A stretch of DNA of 64,000 nucleotides, taken from assembly GCF_900119155.1 (NCBI RefSeq), contig NZ_FPIR01000016.1:34636-98635 (forward strand), given 5' to 3'. The stretch is from Ruminococcus sp. YE71. Lineage in GTDB: Bacteria; Bacillota; Clostridia; Oscillospirales; Ruminococcaceae. Positions 45,122 to 52,184 of this stretch are shown here, one piece after another. The notes below the pieces were generated by a model that saw only the letters and a program-made list of their open reading frames with translations, searched no databases and had not been told where the DNA came from. Each line of letters opens with the position of its first letter. Within the stretch, counting starts at the first letter, position 1. A program made the translations under genes and the position numbers.

Positions 45122-45591
45122 CTGAGCTTGTACCGATGAATGCCGAGAATTTCCGCGACGCGGCTGCTATCGAGCAGGTGTGTTTCACAGACGACCCGTG
45201 GAGCGAGGCGCAGTTCGAGGAGGAGCTGTCGCTGGATTTTTCGCGGACGTTCATAGCGTATGAGGACGGGAAAGCGGCAGGTTTTGTGAACGTATGGCTG
45301 ACGCCGCCGCTGGCGATAATAAACAATATCGGCGTACTGCCCGAATTCCGCAGGAGGGGGATAGCGTCGGTACTGATGGAAGCGGCGATAGGGGCGTGTG
45401 ACGGCTGTTCGAGCCTGTCGCTGGAAGTAAGGGTATCGAACACCCCGGCGATAAGCCTGTATGAGAAGCATGGATTCTCGAACGTAGGCTGCCGCAAACG
45501 TTTCTACTCAAACCCCAGAGAAGACGCATATATAATGACGCTGTTCAAACTAAAAACCAACACAACCGAAGCGGGTTCGCCAGAGAAATAG
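45118..45591 (+). CDS. rimI: RimI-type ribosomal-protein-alanine N-acetyltransferase
   Basis: A GNAT-fold acetyltransferase, 157 residues. The acetyl-CoA-binding loop is LPEFRRRGIASVLM, followed by SLSLEVRVSNTPAISLYEKH and the C-terminal FSNVGCRKRFYSNPREDAYIM typical of RimI. RimI acetylates the N-terminus of ribosomal protein S18 in E. coli; the target here is inferred. Translationally coupled to rsmI (ATGA). Confidence 0.88.
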   Translation: MTELVPMNAENFRDAAAIEQVCFTDDPWSEAQFEEELSLDFSRTFIAYEDGKAAGFVNVWLTPPLAIINNIGVLPEFRRRGIASVLMEAAIGACDGCSSLSLEVRVSNTPAISLYEKHGFSNVGCRKRFYSNPREDAYIMTLFKLKTNTTEAGSPEK

Positions 45592-45714
45592 GCGGTCCGG
45601 CTGCCGAAGCTGGTCAGAGTCCAGAGGCGGAAGCCTTTGGCATGGTTTGGAGCAGAGCTCCAAGTTTCGCCGCAAGGCAAAAAAAACAAGGGACAATAAC
45701 ATCCAACTGTAATC

Positions 45715-45862
45715 GCACCACACAAATAAAATCGGCAAATCCAAAAAATCCGTCCCGAAAGACACGAAATGAAAACCAATCTCAAACTATCAAGAACAAA
45801 CGATCTTGCCGATTTTATTTTGACGCGAGAGCGAAAGCGATTCGCGTCAAACACCCCATTCG
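45715..45862. repeat. Family B intergenic repeat, copy 1
   Basis: About 150 bases bounded by AAATAAAATCGGCAAATCC on the left and CTTGCCGATTTTATTTTGAC on the right, followed by the palindromic TTGACGCGAGAGCGAAAGCG and TTCGCGTCAA. A diverged second copy is at 49.29-49.43 kb. The rest of the gap 45592-45918 has no gene; any frames through it are probably not real. Confidence 0.65.
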
Positions 45863-45918
45863 GCGCAGATGCGCCGAACAAAGACAGCATAACCCATATC
45901 GAGAGGATACCATAAAAA

Positions 45919-46626
45919 ATGACAGAACCAAAAGGCATCACACGCGAACGTTTAGGCGGCGTGGGACTTTACATATCGGAAAAGCACCGCTTCGGAACGG
46001 ACGCTTTCCTGCTGGCGGATTTCGCCGCACCGAGACATAAGGACACGGTCGCCGACCTCTGCTCGGGCTGCGGTATCGTCGCGGCGGTGATGTACGAACG
46101 CTTCCGCCCGAGGGAAATGACCGCGGTGGAGATAGACGGCGAGGGGACGGAACTTTTCAGACGGACTATCGCGGAGTCGGGGCTTGAAAACGTCACGGCG
46201 GTCTGCGCCGACCTGAAAGAATGGCGCGCCGAACGCGAACTCGACCTCATCACCTGCAACCCGCCCTACTTCGCGGAAAACGCAGGTTTCATCAGCCCGA
46301 CCGCCGCAAACGCACGTCACGAACTGCTCTGCTCATTCGGGGATGTGTGCCGCTCGGCTAAGCTGTCGCTCAAATACGGCGGACGGCTCTGCATCTGCAA
46401 CCGCCCCGAACGGCTCTGCGACATCATGACCGCTATGAGAGAAAACGGCATCGAACCGAAACGGCTGCGGTTCGTCGCGAAGAACCCCGACGAAGCCCCC
46501 TGGCTGGTGCTGGCAGAGGGAAAAAAGGGCGGCAAGCCGTTCCTTACCGTCGAAAAGACCCTCTACACTACCGCACCCGACGGCAGCTTCACAGACGAGC
46601 TTCGGGCTTGTTATCTCAGCAATTGA
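45919..46626 (+). CDS. tRNA1(Val) (adenine37-N6)-methyltransferase-like protein (YfiC/TrmN6)
   Basis: 235 residues of a class I SAM-dependent N6-adenine methyltransferase. The N-terminal HRFGTDAFLLADFA, the SAM-binding DLCSGCGIVAAVMYER, AVEIDGEGTELF, and the catalytic CNPPYF (NPPY) are typical of YfiC-like enzymes, which modify A37 of tRNA(Val) in E. coli. Target RNA in Firmicutes inferred. It sits near rsmI, as is common, but here a repeat lies between them. 13 bases before polA. Confidence 0.88.
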   Translation: MTEPKGITRERLGGVGLYISEKHRFGTDAFLLADFAAPRHKDTVADLCSGCGIVAAVMYERFRPREMTAVEIDGEGTELFRRTIAESGLENVTAVCADLKEWRAERELDLITCNPPYFAENAGFISPTAANARHELLCSFGDVCRSAKLSLKYGGRLCICNRPERLCDIMTAMRENGIEPKRLRFVAKNPDEAPWLVLAEGKKGGKPFLTVEKTLYTTAPDGSFTDELRACYLSN

Positions 46627-46639
46627 AAGGAGTCACAGC

Positions 46640-49165
46640 ATGAGACTTTTGGCAATAGACGGAAACAGCATCATGAACCGTGCGTTCTACGGCATCAAGG
46701 CGCTCTCGAACTCGAAGGGCGAGTATACCAACGCGCTGACGGGATTCATGAACATCTACCTCAAAGAAACGGAGGCGGTCAAGCCCGACTGCGTGGCGGT
46801 CGCTTTCGACCTGAAGGCGCCGACCTTCAGACATAAGGCCGACCCGACCTACAAGGCGAACAGACACGGTATGCCCGACGAACTGGCTCAGCAGATGCCC
46901 GTCATCAAGGAGATGCTCGCCGACCTCGGTATTCGCTGCGTTTCCTGCGAGGGCTGGGAGGCTGACGATATTCTCGGGACGCTGTCGAAGATATTCGCGG
47001 ACGGGGATGAGTGCTTCATCCTCACGGGCGACCGCGACAGCTTGCAGCTCATCACCGACAGCTGCACCGTGCGGCTCGCCACCAACAAGGAGACTATCAG
47101 CTACACCCCCGAACGCTTCCGCGAGGACTACGGGCTCGAACCGATACAGCTCATCGAGCTCAAAGCGCTGATGGGCGACAGCTCGGACAACATCCCAGGC
47201 GTCAAGGGCATCGGCGAAAAGACCGCTCTGCCGCTGATACAGCAGTGCGGCACAATAGAGGGACTGTACGAAAAATTGGACGAGATAAAGCTCACCCCCG
47301 GTAACAGGAAAAAGCTCACCGATGGTCACGACAGCGCGGTGAACAGCAAGTTCCTCGCGACTATCGTCACCGACGCGCCTATCGAGACAGACAAGAACGC
47401 CTACATCATCGGGGAGCGCGATGAACAGGCGTTGCGCGAACTGCTCGTGCGGCTCGAAATGAACAAGCTGATGCAGAGACTCGGCATCACGGGTGCGGCT
47501 ACCGCGGAGGGAAAGAAACCCGTTCCCGTGGCGGACGAGAAGCCGCTGAACGTCGCGGAGCTGACGGAGACTTCCCTGCCCGCGGGAAAGAGCGTGTTCA
47601 CGCTGACAGACGGCAGACTGTGCGTCTGTGACGGCGATACCGTACTGCACACCACCGACGAAACGCTCATCATGAAGTACCTCTCTTCCGACTGCGAGAA
47701 GGCTTGCTTTGACGGAAAGGCGGCGCACCGATTCGCGTTCGAGAGGGGCGGCAGGGTCAGCGGTCTGACCTTCTCCTGCGACCTGGCAGGGTATCTGCTC
47801 AACTCGCAGGCCAGCGACTACACCGCGGAAAATCTCTGCCTTGCTTACCGCGCCCCCTACCGCTCTGACATGGGGGAATACGCAGACGTGAGCTCGCTGA
47901 CCGCGCTGGTGAAACGACTCGCCGAAGAGCTCGAAGCCGCTGAGATGACAAAGCTGTACAACGACATCGAACTGCCGCTCTGCGAAGTGCTGGCTTCGAT
48001 GGAGCATTACGGCGTGCGTGCCGACAGCGAGGGCATCGCGGCGTTCGGCGAAAAGCTCGGCAAGGAGCTGGACACCATCACCGCCGAGATTTACGAGCTC
48101 GCAGGGCACGAGTTTAACATCCTCAGCCCGAAACAACTGGGCGTGGTGCTGTTCGAGGAGATGGACCTCCCGGGCAAGAAAAAGACCAAGAGCGGCTACT
48201 CCACCAACGCGGAAGTGCTTGAAGCCATCGCGGACAAGCACCCCATCATCCCGAAGATACTCGAATACCGCACCCTCGCGAAACTGCGCTCGACCTACGT
48301 TGACGGTCTGCTGACGCAGATACGCGGCGACGGCAGAGTCCACAGCGTGTTCAGACAGACCGAAACGAGGACGGGACGCATCAGCTCCACTGAGCCGAAT
48401 ATGCAGAATATCCCCGTGAGAAAGACCCTCGGCCGCGAGATGAGAAGGTTCTTCACGGCGGCGGACGGCTGCCTGCTGGTGGATGCGGACTACTCACAGA
48501 TCGAGCTGAGAGTGCTGGCGAGCGTCTGCGGCGACGAGAATATGAGGGAGGCGTTCCTGTCGGGACACGATATACACACTTCGACCGCAGCGCAGGTCTT
48601 CGGCGTGCCCGAGGACTTTGTTGACAGCTCGATGCGCTCGGCGGCGAAGGCGGTAAACTTCGGCATCATCTACGGCATCGGCGCGTTCTCGCTGTCGAAG
48701 GACATCGGCGTTTCGGTGGCAGAGGCGAAGAGGTATATACAGAATTACCTGAACAACTTCGGAAAGGTGTCCGAATTTATGGACAGGACTGTCGAGAATG
48801 CGAAGCGTGACGGCTATGTCACGACGATATTCGGGCGCAGGAGATATATCCCCGAGCTGCAAAATTCCAATAAGAATATTCAGGCGTTCGGAAAGAGAGC
48901 GGCGATGAACGCGCCTATCCAGGGGGCTGCCGCGGACATCATCAAGCTGGCGATGGTGAGGGTGTACCGCAGGCTGAGGGATGAGATGCCCGATGTGAAG
49001 CTGATATTGCAGGTACACGATGAACTGATACTGGAAGCGCCCGCGGGCAAAGCGGACGCGGCAGCGAAACTGTTGAAGGAAGAAATGGAAGCCGCAGTAG
49101 ACCTTGCCGTCCCGATGACGGTAGATGTCCATAGCGGAAGAAGCTGGTACGACGCCAAAGGCTGA
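46640..49165 (+). CDS. polA: DNA polymerase I
   Basis: 841 residues: a 5'-nuclease domain (about 1-300; LLAIDGNSIMNRAFYGI, GWEADDILGT, LTGDRDSLQLIT, GDSSDNIPGVKGIGEKTA), a degenerate proofreading domain and a family A polymerase domain. Motif A is VDADYSQIELRVLA (near 613), motif B RSAAKAVNFGIIYGIG (near 670) and motif C QVHDELILEAP (near 790). The 3'-5' exonuclease acidic residues are not visible (GLTFSCDLAGYLLNSQ), as in Bacillus-type Pol I. Fills gaps and removes RNA primers. Confidence 0.96.
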   Translation: MRLLAIDGNSIMNRAFYGIKALSNSKGEYTNALTGFMNIYLKETEAVKPDCVAVAFDLKAPTFRHKADPTYKANRHGMPDELAQQMPVIKEMLADLGIRCVSCEGWEADDILGTLSKIFADGDECFILTGDRDSLQLITDSCTVRLATNKETISYTPERFREDYGLEPIQLIELKALMGDSSDNIPGVKGIGEKTALPLIQQCGTIEGLYEKLDEIKLTPGNRKKLTDGHDSAVNSKFLATIVTDAPIETDKNAYIIGERDEQALRELLVRLEMNKLMQRLGITGAATAEGKKPVPVADEKPLNVAELTETSLPAGKSVFTLTDGRLCVCDGDTVLHTTDETLIMKYLSSDCEKACFDGKAAHRFAFERGGRVSGLTFSCDLAGYLLNSQASDYTAENLCLAYRAPYRSDMGEYADVSSLTALVKRLAEELEAAEMTKLYNDIELPLCEVLASMEHYGVRADSEGIAAFGEKLGKELDTITAEIYELAGHEFNILSPKQLGVVLFEEMDLPGKKKTKSGYSTNAEVLEAIADKHPIIPKILEYRTLAKLRSTYVDGLLTQIRGDGRVHSVFRQTETRTGRISSTEPNMQNIPVRKTLGREMRRFFTAADGCLLVDADYSQIELRVLASVCGDENMREAFLSGHDIHTSTAAQVFGVPEDFVDSSMRSAAKAVNFGIIYGIGAFSLSKDIGVSVAEAKRYIQNYLNNFGKVSEFMDRTVENAKRDGYVTTIFGRRRYIPELQNSNKNIQAFGKRAAMNAPIQGAAADIIKLAMVRVYRRLRDEMPDVKLILQVHDELILEAPAGKADAAAKLLKEEMEAAVDLAVPMTVDVHSGRSWYDAKG

Positions 49166-49192
49166 CCGCACACACTACCGTGTACGCCAGAG

Positions 49193-49250
49193 ACTCAAAA
49201 AGTTTAGGAGGGGTCTGGGGAGACCCTTTTCAAAGGGTCCCCCAGCCGCC
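49193..49250. repeat. Family A intergenic repeat after polA
   Basis: AAAAAGTTTAGGAGGGGTCT (49197-49216) followed by GGGGAGACCCTTTT and CAAAGGGTCCCCC, the hairpin part of family A. It may double as the polA terminator. The remaining gap to 49537 holds family B copy 2 and a terminator. Confidence 0.6.
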
Positions 49251-49289
49251 GGAGGCACGTAGGGAAAAAGCTTTGAACCAAAAGCGCAC

Positions 49290-49435
49290 TATTGAAAAAT
49301 CCACATAAAATAGGCAAATCCCCAAAACACGTCCCAAAAGGCGCCACCCCGAATGACCAAACCAACCTATCAAGAACACACAGATTTGCCGATTTTATTT
49401 TGACGTGAGAGCGAAAGCGATTCACATCAACCCCT
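49290..49435. repeat. Family B intergenic repeat, copy 2
   Basis: Diverged copy of the 45.7-kb unit: AAAATAGGCAAATCC on the left, CTATCAAGAACA in the middle, GATTTGCCGATTTTATTTTG on the right, then GAGAGCGAAAGCGATTC. Confidence 0.65.
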
Positions 49436-49490
49436 AAAATTTGGCGACAGCCAAATAATACCCACCCCCACTCAAACCAAATAAACAAAC

Positions 49491-49530
49491 AAAAAAAGAC
49501 CCCGAACGTCCCAACCCGTCCGAGGTCTTT
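49491..49530 (-). terminator. Intrinsic terminator of the flavin-reductase-like gene
   Basis: On the minus strand, AAAGACCTCGGACG pairs with CGTTCGGGGTCTTT, followed by a T-run (49497-49491). Confidence 0.85.
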
Positions 49531-49537
49531 ATTTTTA

Positions 49538-50074
49538 TCACTTCTTAACGTAAGCCGCAGTTATCTCCGCGATGTAGGCAGTGTGCCAGTCCTTGTCGGC
49601 ATAGAATGCGTCGAGCAGAGACTTGTCGAGGAAACCCTCGGGAGCAAGGTCGCTCGCGAACAGCTTCTTGCAGACCAGCACCAGCTCGGCTTCCTCGTAG
49701 GCGGTGGTGCCGTCGAGGTAGAGGGCGGTCAGACCTGCCGCTTTCGCCTTGCCGTCGGGCTCGAAATCACGCCCCGACTTTGAACCGCAGAAACCAAGCG
49801 CCTTGCGCTGCTCCTCGGGATAGAAGCTGAGGGTGAAAAGGTCGGCGGAGTCAACGAAACCCTTGGTGTGCCTGCTGTGCCTGATGAGCGCGGTCACGAC
49901 GTTCTTGTTCCAGATAACGCCCATGCCGCCCCAGGAAGCGGTCATCGTGTTCGAGCCCGACTCATCGCCAGCGGTGATGAGCATCCACTGCTTGCCGATG
50001 GCTGTGAATACGTTCTTGTCGAGCTGCTCGGGGGAAACCTCGGTGAAGCCGAGTTCTTTCATTCTGTCTGTCAT
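49538..50074 (-). CDS. Flavin reductase-like (split-barrel FMN-binding) protein
   Basis: 178 residues. NTMTASWGGMGVIWNKNVVT followed by ALIRHSRHTKGFVD fits the flavin-reductase-like split barrel, in which the first stretch contacts FMN. SLSFYPEE-like and CGSKSGRDFEPDGKAKAAGL segments follow. Family members reduce flavins or act as small NAD(P)H:flavin oxidoreductases; substrate unknown. It is monocistronic with its own promoter and terminator. Confidence 0.85.
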   Translation of the reverse strand: MTDRMKELGFTEVSPEQLDKNVFTAIGKQWMLITAGDESGSNTMTASWGGMGVIWNKNVVTALIRHSRHTKGFVDSADLFTLSFYPEEQRKALGFCGSKSGRDFEPDGKAKAAGLTALYLDGTTAYEEAELVLVCKKLFASDLAPEGFLDKSLLDAFYADKDWHTAYIAEITAAYVKK

Positions 50075-50127
50075 AGGTATCAGTCCTTTCGGTATGTTGA
50101 GCCGTTTTCGCGGCTGTGCATACTTAT

Positions 50128-50156
50128 ATTATATTCTATCACGAAAAAATTGTCAA
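50128..50156 (-). promoter_or_regulatory. Promoter of the flavin-reductase-like gene
   Basis: Minus strand: TTGACA (50156-50151), 17 bases, TATAAT (50133-50128). Confidence 0.8.
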
Positions 50157-50182
50157 GTGCCGGGGTGATATGTGCAAAGTGC

Positions 50183-50313
50183 TGTGATATATTTGTCACA
50201 CAGTCAATATCGTTGTGCAGGTCTACAAAAGTGATAGATTTGTCACATCAGGCATTGACACGCAGGATAAAATGTGATATTATTATCACATGAGGTGAGA
50301 GATAAATCACCTC
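50183..50313 (+). promoter_or_regulatory. Cluster of palindromic operators
   Basis: TGTGATATATTTGTCACA (50183-50200), GTGATAGATTTGTCAC (50230-50245) and the perfect 20-bp palindrome ATGTGATATTATTATCACAT (50272-50291), plus GAGGTGA...TCACCTC (50292-50313). The third overlaps the -10 box of the promoter at 50255-50283. Probably autoregulation by the HTH protein two genes downstream. Confidence 0.65.
50255..50283 (+). promoter_or_regulatory. Promoter of the membrane protein/HTH pair
   Basis: TTGACA (50255-50260), 17 bases, TATTAT (50278-50283), overlapped by a GTGATA palindrome. Confidence 0.7.
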
Positions 50314-50336
50314 AGACAGAGAAAGGAGACTTCAAA

Positions 50337-50915
50337 ATGGATACAAACGAAAAAATCAAAAGACTCCAACTTAGGGCAAAAGACATATCTTTACCGCGTC
50401 AGGAACGCAGCGAGGCTCAGGAGGAATTGCAGTGGGTGAGATTCAGAAAAGACAGACGCCCTGTGGTCAGCTACAGAAAGTACGTTTTCAGCGAATTTCT
50501 GCTGAATGCTTCGACAACTATGACCTTCGGCTTTATGTTCATCCGGGATATGATCGGCAAAAAACACTCTGATTGGAACTTGCTCGGCATCATGTACGTC
50601 ATACTGGTGGTGCTCTCATTAGCCGCAATCTGTTATTACTCGCATATCAAGGCGAAATTCAAGACCGAACCGCCCGACGAGCTTTCTAAACTGACTATGG
50701 CTAAGAGCGCAAACTCCGCTGCGGCAGCACTTTTTATTTTCCTGATACTTCTTATCGTTGCGGTATTCATGTTCAGCAGAGTAAAGACTATCACGCTGAA
50801 CGGCTCGAACTGCCTGTACCTCCTCGTGACTCTCGAATTCTTCCACGCAACGCTGACAAAGCACTTCTACCTCGCCTGCGACCGCGAAGATGAAGCGGCT
50901 GAGGAGGATGAGTAA
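50337..50915 (+). CDS. Membrane protein of an HTH-linked pair
   Basis: 192 residues. A basic soluble N-terminus (about 1-45) is followed by four hydrophobic segments (about 50-70, 80-102, 125-150, 155-175) and an acidic tail (DREDEAAEEDE). No family recognised. The next gene starts immediately after its stop codon, and the pair is common in Firmicutes: a small integral membrane protein plus a Cro-like regulator under a shared operator. The ATG at 50337 follows AAAGGAGAC. Confidence 0.75.
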   Translation: MDTNEKIKRLQLRAKDISLPRQERSEAQEELQWVRFRKDRRPVVSYRKYVFSEFLLNASTTMTFGFMFIRDMIGKKHSDWNLLGIMYVILVVLSLAAICYYSHIKAKFKTEPPDELSKLTMAKSANSAAAALFIFLILLIVAVFMFSRVKTITLNGSNCLYLLVTLEFFHATLTKHFYLACDREDEAAEEDE

Positions 50916-51122
50916 ATGGCAGAATTCACGACCCGCATCAGGGAACTCCGCGCCGCACGGAATATGAAACAGGGCGAACTCGCCGAACTGGTCGGCGTGC
51001 GCAGAGAAACAATAATCCGACTCGAAAAGGGTCAGTACAACCCCTCGCTGAAACTCGCGGTAGATATCGCAAGAGTGTTCGGCTGCTCAGTCGAAGAGGT
51101 CTTTATCTTCGATGAGGATTGA
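50916..51122 (+). CDS. Cro/CI-type (XRE) helix-turn-helix regulator
   Basis: 68 residues, almost entirely one HTH domain: [20 protein letters not shown] then [20 protein letters not shown], with the C-terminal [14 protein letters not shown] typical of short YozG/PBSX-like repressors. It begins directly after the stop of the membrane-protein gene. It probably binds the GTGATA-type palindromes at 50183-50291 and represses its own operon. Confidence 0.88.
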   Translation: MAEFTTRIRELRAARNMKQGELAELVGVRRETIIRLEKGQYNPSLKLAVDIARVFGCSVEEVFIFDED

Positions 51123-51162
51123 CAGACTTTCTTAATAAATTGTGAATGAGTCCCCGTGCCGA

Positions 51163-51191
51163 TTGACAAGCACTGAAAAATATGGTATAAT
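51163..51191 (+). promoter_or_regulatory. Promoter of tRNA-Ala
   Basis: TTGACA (51163-51168), 17 bases, TATAAT (51186-51191), 18 bases before the tRNA. Confidence 0.85.
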
Positions 51192-51208
51192 ATATCAGTC
51201 AACGACAT

Positions 51209-51281
51209 GGGGTTATAGCTCAGTTGGTAGAGCGCTTGCTTCGCATGTAAGAGGTCAGGGGTTCGACTCCCCTTAGCTCCA
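51209..51281 (+). tRNA. tRNA-Ala, anticodon CGC
   Basis: A 73-base cloverleaf: acceptor GGGGTTA/TAGCTCC (one G-U), D arm GCTC...GAGC, anticodon stem CTTGC/GTAAG with loop TTCGCAT (CGC at 51242-51244), T arm AGGGG/CCCCT with TTCGACT. Reads GCG. CCA is not encoded. Its 3' end is a plausible attachment site for the element that follows; the second att copy would lie outside this window. Confidence 0.95.
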
Positions 51282-51289
51282 CTTAAAGC

Positions 51290-51822
51290 CCTCGTCGGCT
51301 AAGATAAACACACAAAATGCGCTTATCTCAACTGACAAAGCGGTTGATTTATCCAAAAGGCTTTCGCCTTATATCGCAAATTTAAGTCAGCTTGAATTCT
51401 GCGGGTACATACTGCACTCTATTGTGAGCAGACTGGAAAACAATCTTATATGTACCGTAGCTTTGCATGGCACTCTCGGTGTTTGTGAGCTGTTATGCTC
51501 CGTGTGCAGGCTCATAGGCGGCTTACCGTCACAACTTGACACCTATGTTGCTCCATGAGCAGACACAGGGTTGTGCTGAATAAGCTGTGCGCTCACAGCT
51601 GTTCATACGCTTTGTATGTTTGTTTCTCTAATCGAGCAGATAAGCGTTGACAGACTGCATATCATAGCGCAGGCTGCTGTGCGTCTTGCGAGGACGCATT
51701 AAGGTTATACATCTTTTAGATCACTCCCTTGACATCAGGCGATCATCATTCACCGGGAAACGGACACTCTCATTCTTCATAGTCCGTGAATCAAGCCATT
51801 CAGTTGTCAAGTTGCTTTCACT
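51290..51822 (-). ncRNA. Candidate large structured RNA region
   Basis: About 530 bases without an ORF but packed with inverted repeats: CGCTTATCT (51321-51329) with AGATAAGCG (51638-51646); GTACATA (51404-51410) with TATGTAC (51449-51455); AAGGC/GCCTT around 51357-51370, giving a GAAA tetraloop on the minus strand; CATAGG/CCTATG (51513-51547); TGCTC/GAGCA (51549-51561); AGCTGTG/CACAGCT (51583-51600); CATAC/GTATG (51604-51618); TGCGTC/GACGCA (51680-51698). One stem closes with G-U only on the minus strand, favouring that orientation. Confidence 0.45.
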
Positions 51823-52006
51823 AAAAAATCAAAGACCTTTCAGCGAATGTTCGCAGAAAGGTCTTGACAGAATCTATGATTAATGCTATACTTAGAGTAA
51901 GGCATAATCATCAAAACTAAGTCCAGACGATGAGGCAAACATCGCTTTGGGTTACGAGCTGTTCGGAGTTGGCGCTCCGTTCAGCTTGTTTTGCTTTTTA
52001 GTTGAT
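51823..52006 (-). ncRNA. Orphan ncRNA with its own promoter and terminator
   Basis: A transcript predicted from about 52006 leftwards carries four hairpins: AGCTGAACGGAG with CTCCGAACAGCT (51956-51986, an AA/AA internal loop); CGATG/CATCG (about 51928-51945); GATTATGC with GCATTAATC (about 51875-51910); and a terminator hairpin, AAGACCTTTC...GAAAGGTCTT (51865-51832), with an inner GCGAA/TTCGC and then GATTTTTT. No ORF. Confidence 0.6.
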
Positions 52007-52012
52007 AGAATT

Positions 52013-52041
52013 ATTATACCACATCTCTGAGTAATTGTCAA
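52013..52041 (-). promoter_or_regulatory. Promoter reading leftwards into the gene-free region
   Basis: Minus strand: TTGACA (52041-52036), 17 bases, TATAAT (52018-52013); a consensus match with no protein gene downstream. Confidence 0.75.
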
Positions 52042-52144
52042 GTATTTTAACTATATTTCTCAAAAAAAGTTGTGGTCATTTTAACGATTTAAAGTGTATC
52101 ACTTTATGCAATATACCGAACCTATGTTCTGCCATGTGTCATAC

Positions 52145-52160
52145 TCTGCCATGTGGCAGA
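52145..52160. repeat. Palindrome TCTGCCATGTGGCAGA, copy 1
   Basis: 16-bp near-perfect palindrome. A degenerate half-copy (TTCTGCCATGTGTC) lies 18 bases to the left at 52127-52140. The same sequence recurs at 55734, 57806 and 60121. Confidence 0.85.
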
Positions 52161-52184
52161 TTTGTTCTTTGATTACGTCATGAA

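Noticed and set aside
45504..45941. Minus-strand frames sharing an NRFRS-VKIKSA phrase with a frame at 49204-49488
   Set aside because: The shared phrase comes from the two copies of the family B noncoding repeat, not from a conserved protein.
46616..48343. 575-residue minus-strand open frame
   Set aside because: It lies opposite polA, whose motifs are complete; the antisense frame is a by-product of GC-rich codon use.
51209..51281. tmRNA rather than tRNA
   Set aside because: A complete cloverleaf with anticodon loop is contained in 73 bases; no tag-peptide reading frame is needed to explain it.
51282..52010. CRISPR array or repeat-spacer pattern beside the ncRNA
   Set aside because: I looked for regularly spaced repeats and cas genes and saw none; a GTTTTGATGATTATG stretch in the ncRNA is only weakly repeat-like.
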